Shown here: in pieces, positions 34,390-44,350 of the stretch
Layout of the letters: the number at the start of each line of letters is the position of its first letter
Position numbering within the stretch: the stretch's first letter is position 1
NCBI GenBank assembly: GCA_905250025.1
Contig: CAJNOJ010000139.1
Span: 124,001-188,000 of the forward strand
Origin: Adineta ricciae
Lineage: Eukaryota; Rotifera; Eurotatoria; Adinetida; Adinetidae
Direction: 5' to 3'
Length of the DNA: 64,000 nucleotides
Made by a program: the position numbers and the translations under genes
The notes under the pieces: model-generated
Seen by the model: only the letters and a program-made list of their open reading frames with translations
What the model was told of the DNA's origin: nothing
The model's database searches: none

Positions 34390-36324
34390 ATGAACAGAAG
34401 TGTCTATATCAATTTGTGTATTTGGCTTGGAATAGCTGTTTTTGGTTCTTTATGTGAGATCATGACTGATCAAAGCAATCATGATATTGCGGCGATAAAC
34501 GATCAAATCTTTATCTTTCAAAATAAGATCGTTACTCTCTGGAAACACATAGATGGAACTACACTTCCCACTACAAATAAACTCCAACGGCTATTTGATC
34601 GCATGGGTAGCCGGTGTCCTGCGGAGTACATTTGCTTATCATATGAGCTGAACGATATAAGTATTACTACTCATCAGTATCATTCTTTTTTAGAAAAGTA
34701 TGTGAGTGAGTATCGTAATTTGTCAACGACGCTGACATTTGAATCAGAGAGCGATGGTTCAATTGGCGGTTGTTTACAGAAAGGAAATTTTTCGTGTGCT
34801 AGTAAGAGTGTCAATGTATGGCTTCAATCTTTCAAAAACTTTTCATCCGAATATTATTCCTCTGATGGATATATACACGTTATGCTCCAGGAACAGAAAA
34901 TATTTTATTACCATGCCGATATTGAAGTATTCAGATGGTTTGGAATTTATTTCATTGCTGTAATGTTATTTACATTTCTACTAGCATGCACTCTAACTTT
35001 TCTATGTTGGAGTTCCTCTTTGAACAGGGAAGTATTTGACTTTCTGAAAAGGTTTGATCGGATTCCATTATCAAGTAATTCTGATAGTAATGACTCCAGA
35101 CGACAAGATAATTATAGTACGGTACAGCAAAAAACGCTCGACAATAGATATGACTTATTCAAAACTAGTCCATTTGCCAATAAGGTACGTGTATACACCA
35201 TGAACCAAATCGTAACAAGTCCTATACTGTTCTATGCTATTGTTGGAATCTTAATTTGGATCGTTTCATTGTTGGCGCTAATGACTTCTCTCCATATGTG
35301 GGATTCTTCCAAATTTTACTATTCGAAGTGCATCCGATCTAATTGGTATCCGGAAGCTACAGCAATGGTACAGAAAGTGAAGACTGATGCCGACTATTTA
35401 CATTCCAAAATTAAGGAGATAGTTAACTTATTGGAAGAGATGGGCATTTACGTGAGTGTTTGTCAAAAGAAATCAATTCGAGCAGTTGTGAACACAATAG
35501 AAATCACTATTGTTGGTATGCTTTCACAAATAAATGTAGAAATGCGAAACGTATCTGTCTCAATCGAAAAATCAATATCAAAGTTACGACGAGCACATGA
35601 GTATTTAGATGAAAATCTAGCAATCACTGAACAATTTACTGATTCTTTTAAACTTCTAACCGAAGTGAGCGTCGCTGTGGATATAGCTGAAGCTCTACAA
35701 CACAGCCTTGCAATATCTATCATCTATCAACTAAAAATATTATCCCAGTTAACAAAAACAATTGGATCATTACACGTATTTACAGAAGAAAATAATTTAA
35801 CCGTACATAACAACGTTGTTAAAAACTGCATAGACACTTTGATAGAAATCAAGAAAAATACAAGCAAAATTGAAATCACAAGGAATGAAGTCGTTGAAGT
35901 TGTCGACAGTAAACAACTATATGGGCTAAAGGGCAGAATTGTATCATTGAGTGAAATTATTTTTTATGATAAGATACGAACTATTATTGTTGGAATTGCA
36001 AAAGCTACTGTCGGTATTGTTGTAGGAGTACTGACCATCAATCTCGGATATACAATAGCAAGAGTTAATCCATCCATGGTCAAGAGTCCTAGCATCGCAT
36101 TTGTCAGTGGACTGATCTTGATCGCCTATGGCATTTATGGTATTGTAAGTCACATCGATGAATTTATGCAACTATCCAGATATCAGAGTGGACTGACAAT
36201 GTTAGACATCGAAAGAACGAATATGGCAACTGTCCTGGAGCAGTTAAAAGAATTAATTATCTCTCAACAAGCAAATTCAAACTCAATTGAATCGGCATTG
36301 AGTACCCTTAACTCAATTTTGTAA
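34390..36324 (+). CDS. multi-pass membrane protein of unknown family, complete copy
   Basis: 644 aa from the ATG at 34390. A longer upstream frame exists but crosses a TTTTCAG acceptor, so I treat it as 5'-UTR intron. Features in order: signal or TM1 (INLCIWLGIAVFGSLC, ~6-21); an ectodomain of ~170 aa with Cys (RCPAEYIC, GGCLQKGNFSC) and NxS/T sites; TM2 (~200-225); a polar cytosolic stretch (SSNSDSNDSRRQ); TM3 (ILFYAIVGILIWIVSLLALM); a helical, Leu/Ile-heavy region of ~220 aa likely to form coiled coils; then two close TM helices (IIVGIAKATVGIVVGVLTI and IAFVSGLILIAYGIYGIV) and a Ser/Gln-rich tail. I do not recognise the family. Copies: 29405-30855 and 37525-37826. Confidence 0.75.
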   Translation: MNRSVYINLCIWLGIAVFGSLCEIMTDQSNHDIAAINDQIFIFQNKIVTLWKHIDGTTLPTTNKLQRLFDRMGSRCPAEYICLSYELNDISITTHQYHSFLEKYVSEYRNLSTTLTFESESDGSIGGCLQKGNFSCASKSVNVWLQSFKNFSSEYYSSDGYIHVMLQEQKIFYYHADIEVFRWFGIYFIAVMLFTFLLACTLTFLCWSSSLNREVFDFLKRFDRIPLSSNSDSNDSRRQDNYSTVQQKTLDNRYDLFKTSPFANKVRVYTMNQIVTSPILFYAIVGILIWIVSLLALMTSLHMWDSSKFYYSKCIRSNWYPEATAMVQKVKTDADYLHSKIKEIVNLLEEMGIYVSVCQKKSIRAVVNTIEITIVGMLSQINVEMRNVSVSIEKSISKLRRAHEYLDENLAITEQFTDSFKLLTEVSVAVDIAEALQHSLAISIIYQLKILSQLTKTIGSLHVFTEENNLTVHNNVVKNCIDTLIEIKKNTSKIEITRNEVVEVVDSKQLYGLKGRIVSLSEIIFYDKIRTIIVGIAKATVGIVVGVLTINLGYTIARVNPSMVKSPSIAFVSGLILIAYGIYGIVSHIDEFMQLSRYQSGLTMLDIERTNMATVLEQLKELIISQQANSNSIESALSTLNSIL

Positions 36325-37053
36325 CACAATGCTACGTTTCATTTTATTGCACTTAGATAGATATTAACATTATTTCCAAATTTTGTTTCTATTCTGGTTT
36401 TACCTTCGTCACATCGAGGGTCTTTGCTAGTTAATAAAATTACAACAAAACATCTGGAATGACGCACATGCATTAAGTAGCACTAAAGGAGATGAGAATG
36501 AAATGATTCAAATGAGTATGACGATTTTGAACGTAAAAGACTTCATCAGTGTTTCAACGAATATTGAAATGCTGTAGAATTTTTTAGGAGTTTATTATCG
36601 AAAATCAATTCACACGCAGAGGGATATATTCAGCGAAAGGCTATTGTGTATAGTGAATTCAAAGGACAGAAGAAGTTTGTATCCATTATTTCATACGGGT
36701 GGAATGATGGTTAACAATTAGAATTAATTACCTTCAAAGTCTGAACAGATGTGTCAACACTATCGATGCACTCGAAAAATGTTCATGCTTGAATACGGTC
36801 TGTTAAAAGTCTGTGTTTGTCATCTGGTATTTAAAAGAAACGTTTAATTCAAAAATTAGCTTTATTATGTTTATTACATGTGAACAGAACATACCGGTTC
36901 TTTTACTTTGAAAGTATTCTGATATTCTTTCTCTATAAAGCGATTCTGATAAAAAAAGTGCATCAGCAGTCGATTATATCACGTTGTTAGTGAAAATGTG
37001 ATGGTTGCCTCATCGATACGCGTGCTGAAATTTATTGTTTATTTAGAATAAAA

Positions 37054-37523
37054 ATGCTGTGGACTCGCGTGAAAAGATGTATTCAAGCTTACAATATGTT
37101 TGCGGAATACGGAAACAACGATGAATATCGAATTCGAACACAAATCATTTCAACTCGTTTCTATTTTATCCTTCTGTTTCTAATTCTTCTTACGTTCACT
37201 CTCACTTTACGTCTCGCGTTTTCATCAACTGAACTTGTCATACTTCGGCAACCGACATTTGCCCAAGTCAGTCAACTTGATGATTCGGAATGTTTCTGTT
37301 CAAACACGACAGTCCCGTATACGGTATTTCTTTCGATCCAACCACGATTTCATCCGATTTGTTCCAGTTTTTTCGTGTCCAAAGACTGGATCGACTTTCT
37401 CGGTCAAAGTGCCATCAATACCTTTTATTTACCAATTGATTTCCGTGCGACAGCCAGTATGCAGTTTCAAGCACTTGCATCGCTATGCAACATCTCTCAG
37501 ACTGTTGTCGAACAAAATCTTGA
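37054..37523 (+). CDS. first unit of the three-unit 2-TM protein, copy 1 (cut by N)
   Basis: The ATG at 37054 and 156 codons match the first exon of the gene at 38557-42833 almost perfectly (MLWTRVKRCIQAYNMF versus MLWTRVKRYIQAYNMF), ending at the N at 37524. The rest of this copy is outside the window. Confidence 0.75.
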
Positions 37524-37524
37524 N
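37524..37524. other. single-N junction, jump back ~1.5 kb
   Basis: Left is the three-unit gene (continuing as at ~39027). Right is the 3' end of the 644-aa protein gene (as at ~36024). Confidence 0.85.
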
Positions 37525-37826
37525 TAGGAGTACTGACCATCAATCTCGGATATACAATAGCAAGAGTTAATCCATCCATGGTCAAGAGTCCTAGCATCGC
37601 ATTTGTCAGTGGACTGATCTTGATCGCCTATGGCATTTATGGTATCGTAAGTCACGTCGATGAATTTATGCAACTATCCAGATATCAGAGTGGACTGACA
37701 ATGTTAGACATCGAAACAACCAATATGGCAACTGTCCTGGATCAGTTAAAAGAATTAATTATCTCTCAACAAGCAAATTCAAACTCAATTGAATCGGCAT
37801 TGAGTACCCTTAACTCAGTTTCGTAA
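37525..37826 (+). CDS. multi-pass unknown protein, 3' end of copy 2
   Basis: Carries the last ~100 codons (GVLTINLGYTIARVNPSMVK, then the final TM helix and LSTLNSVS). It matches 36024-36324 with a few substitutions and belongs with 29405-30855. Confidence 0.75.
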
Positions 37827-38556
37827 CACAATGCTACGCTTCATTTTATTGCACTTAGATAGATATTAACATTATTTTCAAATTTTATTTCTATTCTGGT
37901 TTTACCTTCGTCACATCGAGGGTCTTTTCTAGTTAATAAAATTACAACAAAACATCTGGAATGACGCACATGCATTAAGTAGCACTAAAGGAAATGAAAA
38001 TGAAATAATTCAAATGAGTATGACGATTTTGAACGCAAAAGACTTCATCAGTGGTTCAACGAATATCGAAATGTTATACAATTTTTCAGGAGTTTATTAA
38101 CGAAAATCAATTCACATGCAGAGGGATATACTCAGCGAAAGGCTATTGTGTATAGTGAATTCAAATGACAGAAGAACTTTGCATCCATTATTTCATACGG
38201 GTGGAATGATGGTTAACAATTAGAATTAATTACCTTCAAAGTCTGAACAAATGTGCCAACACTATCGATGCACTCGAAAAATTTTCATGCTTGAATACGG
38301 CCTGTTAAAAGTCTATGTTTACCATCTGGTATTTAAAAGAAACGTTTAATTCAAAAATTAGCTTTATTATGTTTATTACATGTGAACAGAACACACCGGT
38401 TCTTTTACTTTGAAAGTATTCTGGTACTCTTTCTGTATAAAGCGATTCTTATTCACAAAAGTGCATCAGCAGTCGATTATATCACGTTGTTAATGAAAAT
38501 GTGATGGTTGCCTGATCGATACGCGTGCTGAAATTTATTGTTTATTTAGAATAAAA

Positions 38557-41500
38557 ATGCTGTGGACTCGCGTGAAAAGATATATTCAAGCTTACAATAT
38601 GTTTTCGGAATACGGAAACAACGATGAATATCGAATTCGAACACAAATCATTTCAACTCGTTTCTATTTGATCCTTCTGTTTCTAATTCTTCTTACGTTC
38701 ACTCTCACTTTACGTCTCGCGTTTTCATCGACTGAACTTGTCATACTTCGGCAACCAACATTTGCTCAAGTCAGTCAACTTGATGATTCGGAATGCTTCT
38801 GTTCAAACACGACAGTCCCGTATGCGGTATTTCTTTCGATCCAACCACGATTTCATCCGATTTGTTCCAGTTTTTTCGTGTCCAAAGACTGGATCGACTT
38901 TCTCGGTCAAAGTGCCATCAATACCTTTTATTTACCAATTGATTTCCGTGCGACAGCCAGTATGCAGTTTCAAGCACTTGCATCGCTATGCAACATCTCT
39001 CAGACTGTTGTCGAACAAAATCTTGATCAGTTTCTCGAAACAAAACTTATCAGTATACAACTAGTCAGCGAATCATCTCTTCGGTCTCAAATGGAAGTAG
39101 CAGTCACTGACTTTCAATCCCATGGGTTAAACACATTTTATCATGAATTAGAACTTATTCAGCAAATGATTGCGAGTAATCAACTTCTCTCTGGTTTAGA
39201 AACAAACTTTGCTCCCTACTTCGGTTTGTTTTCTCAATTGTCCATAACAATGAGTAGATACAGTTTCCAACAAACAGTAGATGCTAGTTCATGCTCGTGT
39301 CGAACGGGAGACTGTCAATTATTGTCCGGCATCTACAACATGACCAATAGATCTCAACTTTATCCTGACACCATACGCATGCGGCCTTACTTGTATGATA
39401 TCCAAATGATTGTTCCAGGTATGGTAGTGTCATGTTATCCAATGCGGTCAATGCTTCGTTCAACGTTAGAATGTTTCTACAATCAAACATGCATTGATAC
39501 ATTGATTTCCTTGGTCGATTCTCCGTCCATCGTTCACGTACCTTATCTGAATTTCGCCGATAGAAATGATAGTTTACCATTGAACACGACAGTTGAAGGT
39601 CTTTTTAGTAATCTGATGATTGACACATGGACAAATATGAATTTTTCATATGAGAGATATTACACAACGTGCGCACCTTCGCCTTGCACGTATACGATTG
39701 AAAAACAAACTAATCTATTCGATATATTCCGACTATTCATTAGTTTTTATGGTGGCTTAATTATCATTCTTCGCTTTCTCGTACCACGACTGGTGAAATG
39801 GTGTCGACACAAACCGGCACAACCAGAGCCTATGCCGCAAATAGCGAAAATAGATATCAGTATGTGTTGACTTGTAATTCTATGGAATTCTAAAGGCAAA
39901 AATCATTTTCTTTTAGTTAATGTTCGTCCGTGGATGAACATGATCCAAGCTCGACAATATGTGATGAATCTGAATATTTTTCGCAAGCGCTATGATGATC
40001 CCAACAACGTTCAACGACTTGCCAATCAACGTCTCGCCACTCGAATCTTCTTCATTCTTTTCATCCTTATTCTATCTAGTCTAATCATCTACATCTCTTC
40101 TACGGTTAGCTTGCAGCAAGAAACTGCTTACCAGCCCAGCGAACAACAAGTGAATGTTCTGCGACAACTGAATTCAATTTCTCTCTCCTGCCCTTGCACT
40201 AAAATTTCATTACCGTACAACATATTCGTTTCCGTCGAACCGCGTTACCATCAAATATGTTCAAGTGCTTTTGTCAACACATCCTGGATGACCTTTATCA
40301 CTTTTTATGCGGCGCCTGCAGCTCTTCCACTTGAAGATGCTCGTATAACAGCAGTCGGCTTCTTTCAAATGTTACACACACTGTGTACATTCGCTCAGCA
40401 AACGATCGACGATAGCAAACATATTTTTTTGCAAACACAGCTGATTAGTACGGAGCTCTATGAACAATCCTTGCTAGAATCGAAAGTAGAGGTGGCTATT
40501 CGCGATTGGCAAGCAACGACCATCAATGCATTTACTCGTGATCAGCAACTCATCCAAAATGTTGTACAAGGAAATCAAATCATGGCTGGCTTTCTTTCGA
40601 ATTTCTATTTCGTAATAGGTGACAACTATTATGAAATCTGGTTTCTATCGATTTGTTTTTAGAATTTTGGACCAGATAATCAATTGCAACCATTTTCTTT
40701 TCCAGTTCACACACAAAGGCTTAGGAAAGAGGTAAAGCAAAGTCTTATAAAAATATCTACGCTTTTTTTTCTAATAAGCGTCTATCCGAGTGTCGATAAG
40801 TTTTTTTGGGGAAAAGAAAAACGCGGATCGAAAATTCTCGCATCCAAAGGATTCTGTTCTCATTGATTTGGAAAAATAAAGTACACAACGACGAATTTTT
40901 AGGTCGATACTCTGTGCCTGTGTGCTCTGGATCAACGATGTGCTTGGCACTCCTTTACTTTGTTCATAGATAATAATTCAAGCTCCGCATTTTATGTTCC
41001 TGGTATGTTTAGTGGATGCTATTTAGTAAACAGTATATTACAATCCACATTGGAATGCTTTTATAACCAAACATGTTTGAATACATTTCAAGTTACTTTC
41101 GGGGGATCGAATAATGATCCGCGATTTCCTATATTAGATTCATCATTGAATCTCATGAATGAATCGGTAAGACAGTAATTTACCTTTTGTTCACATCATT
41201 TTTGAATGGATCGTTAAAGATTGGATCGATTGTCAGCCGATTGATGGTGGAGAGTTGGAAGACAAATATCGATTTCTCCGCGTATTTCAACGCGTGTGCA
41301 TTATCATTTTGCACCTATGAATACACTCAATTTCATAGTCTTGCTTATCTGATCACAATGATTGTCGGTGTTTTTGGTGGCTTGACAAGGGGTTTATGTT
41401 TTTTCATTCCAATTCTCATTAAAGTATATAGCAAAATTCGAAGTAAGAAATAGGCACGATTGTTTGTTTTGTACATTATCGAGAAACAAAAGTAAACTAT

Positions 41501-42833
41501 TTCTTACAATTATACAGGCCGTCATGTATCTCCACGAAAAACACGTCGACAACGTCTACGGTTGATGCTGAATTTCATTGCTTCTTTCAATCTGTTTCGT
41601 AGAGTGAACTCAAATGACGTTCAATTACAAATACAACGGCAAATGACGCGATTCTATGTGATTATACTTGTGACAGCGCTGTCTGCTGTTTTTCTCTTCA
41701 TAGCTCTTCCCTTTCACAAGGAAATTGTATCACTCTCATCGCCATCGTCTGATGAATATCAACGCCTTTACAATCGCACCATTAACCTCCAATGTGTTTG
41801 CTCACGTGTCGCTATTCCTTATTCATCATTTTTATCCTTAAAACAACCTCTATATCATCAAGTTTGCTCGTCGGATTTTATATCACAAAAATGGATCTCG
41901 CGAATGTTTGCACCAAGTATCAATCAATACTTAGCTGATACAGTTACTAAAAACGCATTGCATTACAATGTTACCCAATATCCTCCAACGGACTATCGAG
42001 CCATAGCTACCTACCATTTTCAACTTCTCGCTGCGTTTTGTCGTTTAGTAAATTCAACAGTCGACGCCACCCTAAAGCAATTAGCAACACAGCATTTTGT
42101 CAATGCGTTTCTTCTTGCATCTGCTGACTTTGACATGCAAATCACAGTGTTGATGAAACAACTCACACAAATGATGAGCAGTACATTCGTTCAGAGTCTT
42201 CATTTAATTCGAGTAGCGATGCACACCAATGCACTTTTCACCATTACAGCAAGTAATTGGCAATTTACTCCTAGTAATCCCACACCTTACTTCACTGTTC
42301 GGACCGAACCTGTTATTTACAATCAATCCACAACGAGTTGCTCTTGTGCTTTAACGCCATCATGCACACAGCCAGCCACGATTGACAATGTTACTCTTCC
42401 CGGCGTGATGGTAGGCTGTTTTCCGGTTGAATCACTTCTGCAATCATCACTTGACTTATTATATAATCAAACGCTTGTGGATCTTCTATCGAGCGGCACT
42501 AATGACACATTCGTAGCACTGAACAGAACCAGCGCGAGCCGATATCAACCAGACGTGACAACGGTCGATACAATCCTATCCCAGCTTATGATAGAAGAAT
42601 GGGAACCAGTAGTGAATTCAACATCTTATGACCTATACTTTGCACAATGTTCACCTTCATCGTGCACATTTTCGAATATTAAACGGCGAAGCCTAGTAGC
42701 TACTAGTACAGATCTCATCGCATTTGCTGGAGGTTTTTCGATTATTTTGAATATTCTTATACCATTTCTGATTAAAACTCTTTATTTCAACAGACAGCGG
42801 CGCAATCAAACCCAGTCAACTAATGAACCGTGA
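38557..42833 (+). CDS. three-unit tandem two-TM ectodomain protein (six exons)
   Basis: Exons 38557-39859, 39917-40611, 40663-40731, 40903-41166, 41220-41442 and 41518-42833. All introns are GT..AG (57, 51, 171, 53, 75 nt) and the frame holds throughout; 1,289 aa. Three homologous units of ~410-435 aa follow one another. Each has a basic start (for example VMNLNIFRKRY), TM near its N-end (ILLFLILLTFTLTLRLAF in unit 1), a large ectodomain with a Cys-x-Cys-x5-PY element (CFCSNTTVPY, CPCTKISLPY, CVCSRVAIPY), a second Cys-x-Cys pair (SCSCRTGDC, LCLCALDQRC, SCSCALTPSC), PGM..GCY/F, LECFYNQTC (LDLLYNQTL in unit 3), C-x4-CTY/F, and a C-end TM with a conserved GG (YGGLIII, FGGLTRG, AGGFSII). Family not recognised. 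Units could alternatively be separate genes, but the strong donor at 39860 and in-frame splices favour one protein. Confidence 0.7.
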
Positions 42834-43059
42834 AGATGGGATCCATATGCCTATTATTGACGTCTACATAGTTTTATAAACAATAAAAATAGATCACAGG
42901 AAAAAAGAAACTATCTATTGTCACCGCACGTTATGTTCTACTCAGTCGATTATTTCCTGTAATCGCCAGTGAAATAGCAGGTGCTTCCACCCGTTGTAAT
43001 TGAGAATATAGACGAATGTATAGGACGTTAAGCTGCATGTACATGGAAGCGTTGAATTT

Positions 43060-43356
43060 TCAAAGAGAATGTATTTTGAACCATTGAATACCATATTCAC
43101 ACTTGCCGTTCAAATACACAATTAGCAAATTGAGAAAAAAATGAATAACATCACCGGCTGAACCACAGAGTGCATAAACGTAACATGTATTTGATCGCAA
43201 TTCAACCTGCAGATACATACTAAGTATGTTACCGAGAAATCCGATGAGGCCAGCAATGATGAATAGTAGCGGAACACGCAATACAAATTCCTTTAAAAAC
43301 AACTTCGACAATGAGAATCGTCTTTGATGTAGTAGATGAACTGATCTTGTCTTCAT
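43060..43356 (-). pseudogene. truncated GPCR (TM1-TM2 only)
   Basis: 98 codons from an ATG. LLFIIAGLIGFLGNILSMYL and ELRSNTCYVYALCGSAGDVI align with TM1-TM2 of the receptors at 10129 and 20407, then the frame ends before TM3. No further exons are visible downstream. It is a stub or relic of the same receptor subfamily. Confidence 0.65.
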
Positions 43357-43399
43357 TGCTATTGGATGTGATTCGAATGAATTGTGACATACAGTTCGA

Positions 43400-44110
43400 T
43401 TATTAATAGTTTGTTATCCTTTTCTCTCGGGAAATTCTCATAGGGTTTTAATAATGATTTGTAACTGCAAAAGGAAAACGAGTAAAATATCCTGATTCTT
43501 TAGGCTTTTTCATTTAAGCGCGTTAAATAGATCAACGAATGGCGACGAAACAAAGTTTCTAATGAACTTCCTTCGGCTAAAACAGATCAGTTATCGTTGG
43601 CATGTAAAAATGAACTTAAAATATTTCACACAGGTTACTCTGATGTTTTCTCACGAAGCTTGAGGCGCAGAACGTCCTCTAAAGAAGCAGATATGACAAT
43701 TTTCTTGATAACAAACGTTTCTACTACATGTTTTTAATGATATCGACTGGAAATAGCAACCTGATTCATCATGATGCCAACCGGTAGAATACTTCTGAAA
43801 TTGCGCAGGATTATCTATTTGGATGAACGAACAAATCTTTGATCTGATTGTCTCCACTAAATTGATATAACGACCAGGAAATCCTAATCCTCTCATCGAT
43901 CACTGACTGACATTGCAAAGGTATACTTAAGTGAAAACGGTTATACATTGCATGAAAAGCAGATCTTGGGCTGTAAATTCTCACAATAAACAGTACAGTA
44001 TTTATTTTATCAGGATTAGTAGAAGGTTAATTATTGCTTAGGAATATACTGCCTTGACGTATTATTAAAAGTAAGAGAAAAACACCACACCTTAAAGATG
44101 GCGCATTTGT
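43400..44110. other. intergenic
   Basis: No gene supported. A minus frame at 43651-43896 (GLGFPGRYINLVETIRSK) has a faint reverse-transcriptase flavour, too short and weak to call. Confidence 0.4.
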
Positions 44111-44350
44111 TTAGTCGAAGTTTTTCTTGCGACCTTTAACAGCTGGCTTGATCATCGCACCAGTATTGCCATCCATGGTGCCTAAATGTTCACCTCGCTT
44201 GTTGTACACTTCAATATCACCATGTGTATGATCCCATTCGTAAAATTTATCGACTTTATCGTTGCTTTTTATTTGGCCTCGATAATGTTTTAAACTCATC
44301 CATATAGGGCTCTGTGAAGGTACTGGAATAGACTTAGCAGGATTGCTCAT
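44111..44350 (-). CDS. stand-alone colicin-E3-type ribonuclease domain (putative HGT)
   Basis: 79 aa, single exon, ATG at 44350, TAA at 44111. The C-terminal ~50 residues match the cytotoxic rRNase domain of the colicin E3/cloacin/pyocin family, which cleaves 16S rRNA in the ribosomal A site. YEWDHTHGDIEVY carries the D-x2-H-x3-E spacing of the known catalytic Asp, His and Glu; KRGEHLGTMDGNTG and a basic C-terminus (KGRKKNFD) follow. The translocation and receptor-binding regions of a bacteriocin are absent, as are a signal peptide and any recognisable immunity-protein gene nearby. It lies among clearly eukaryotic intron-bearing genes. Whether it is expressed, active on rotifer or bacterial ribosomes, or repurposed is unknown. 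Identification rests on motif recognition only. Confidence 0.7.
   Translation of the reverse strand: MSNPAKSIPVPSQSPIWMSLKHYRGQIKSNDKVDKFYEWDHTHGDIEVYNKRGEHLGTMDGNTGAMIKPAVKGRKKNFD

Noticed and set aside
43651..43896. Possible reverse-transcriptase relic (GLGFPGRYINLVETI)
   Set aside because: No YxDD box, no neighbouring domains, and the match is too short.
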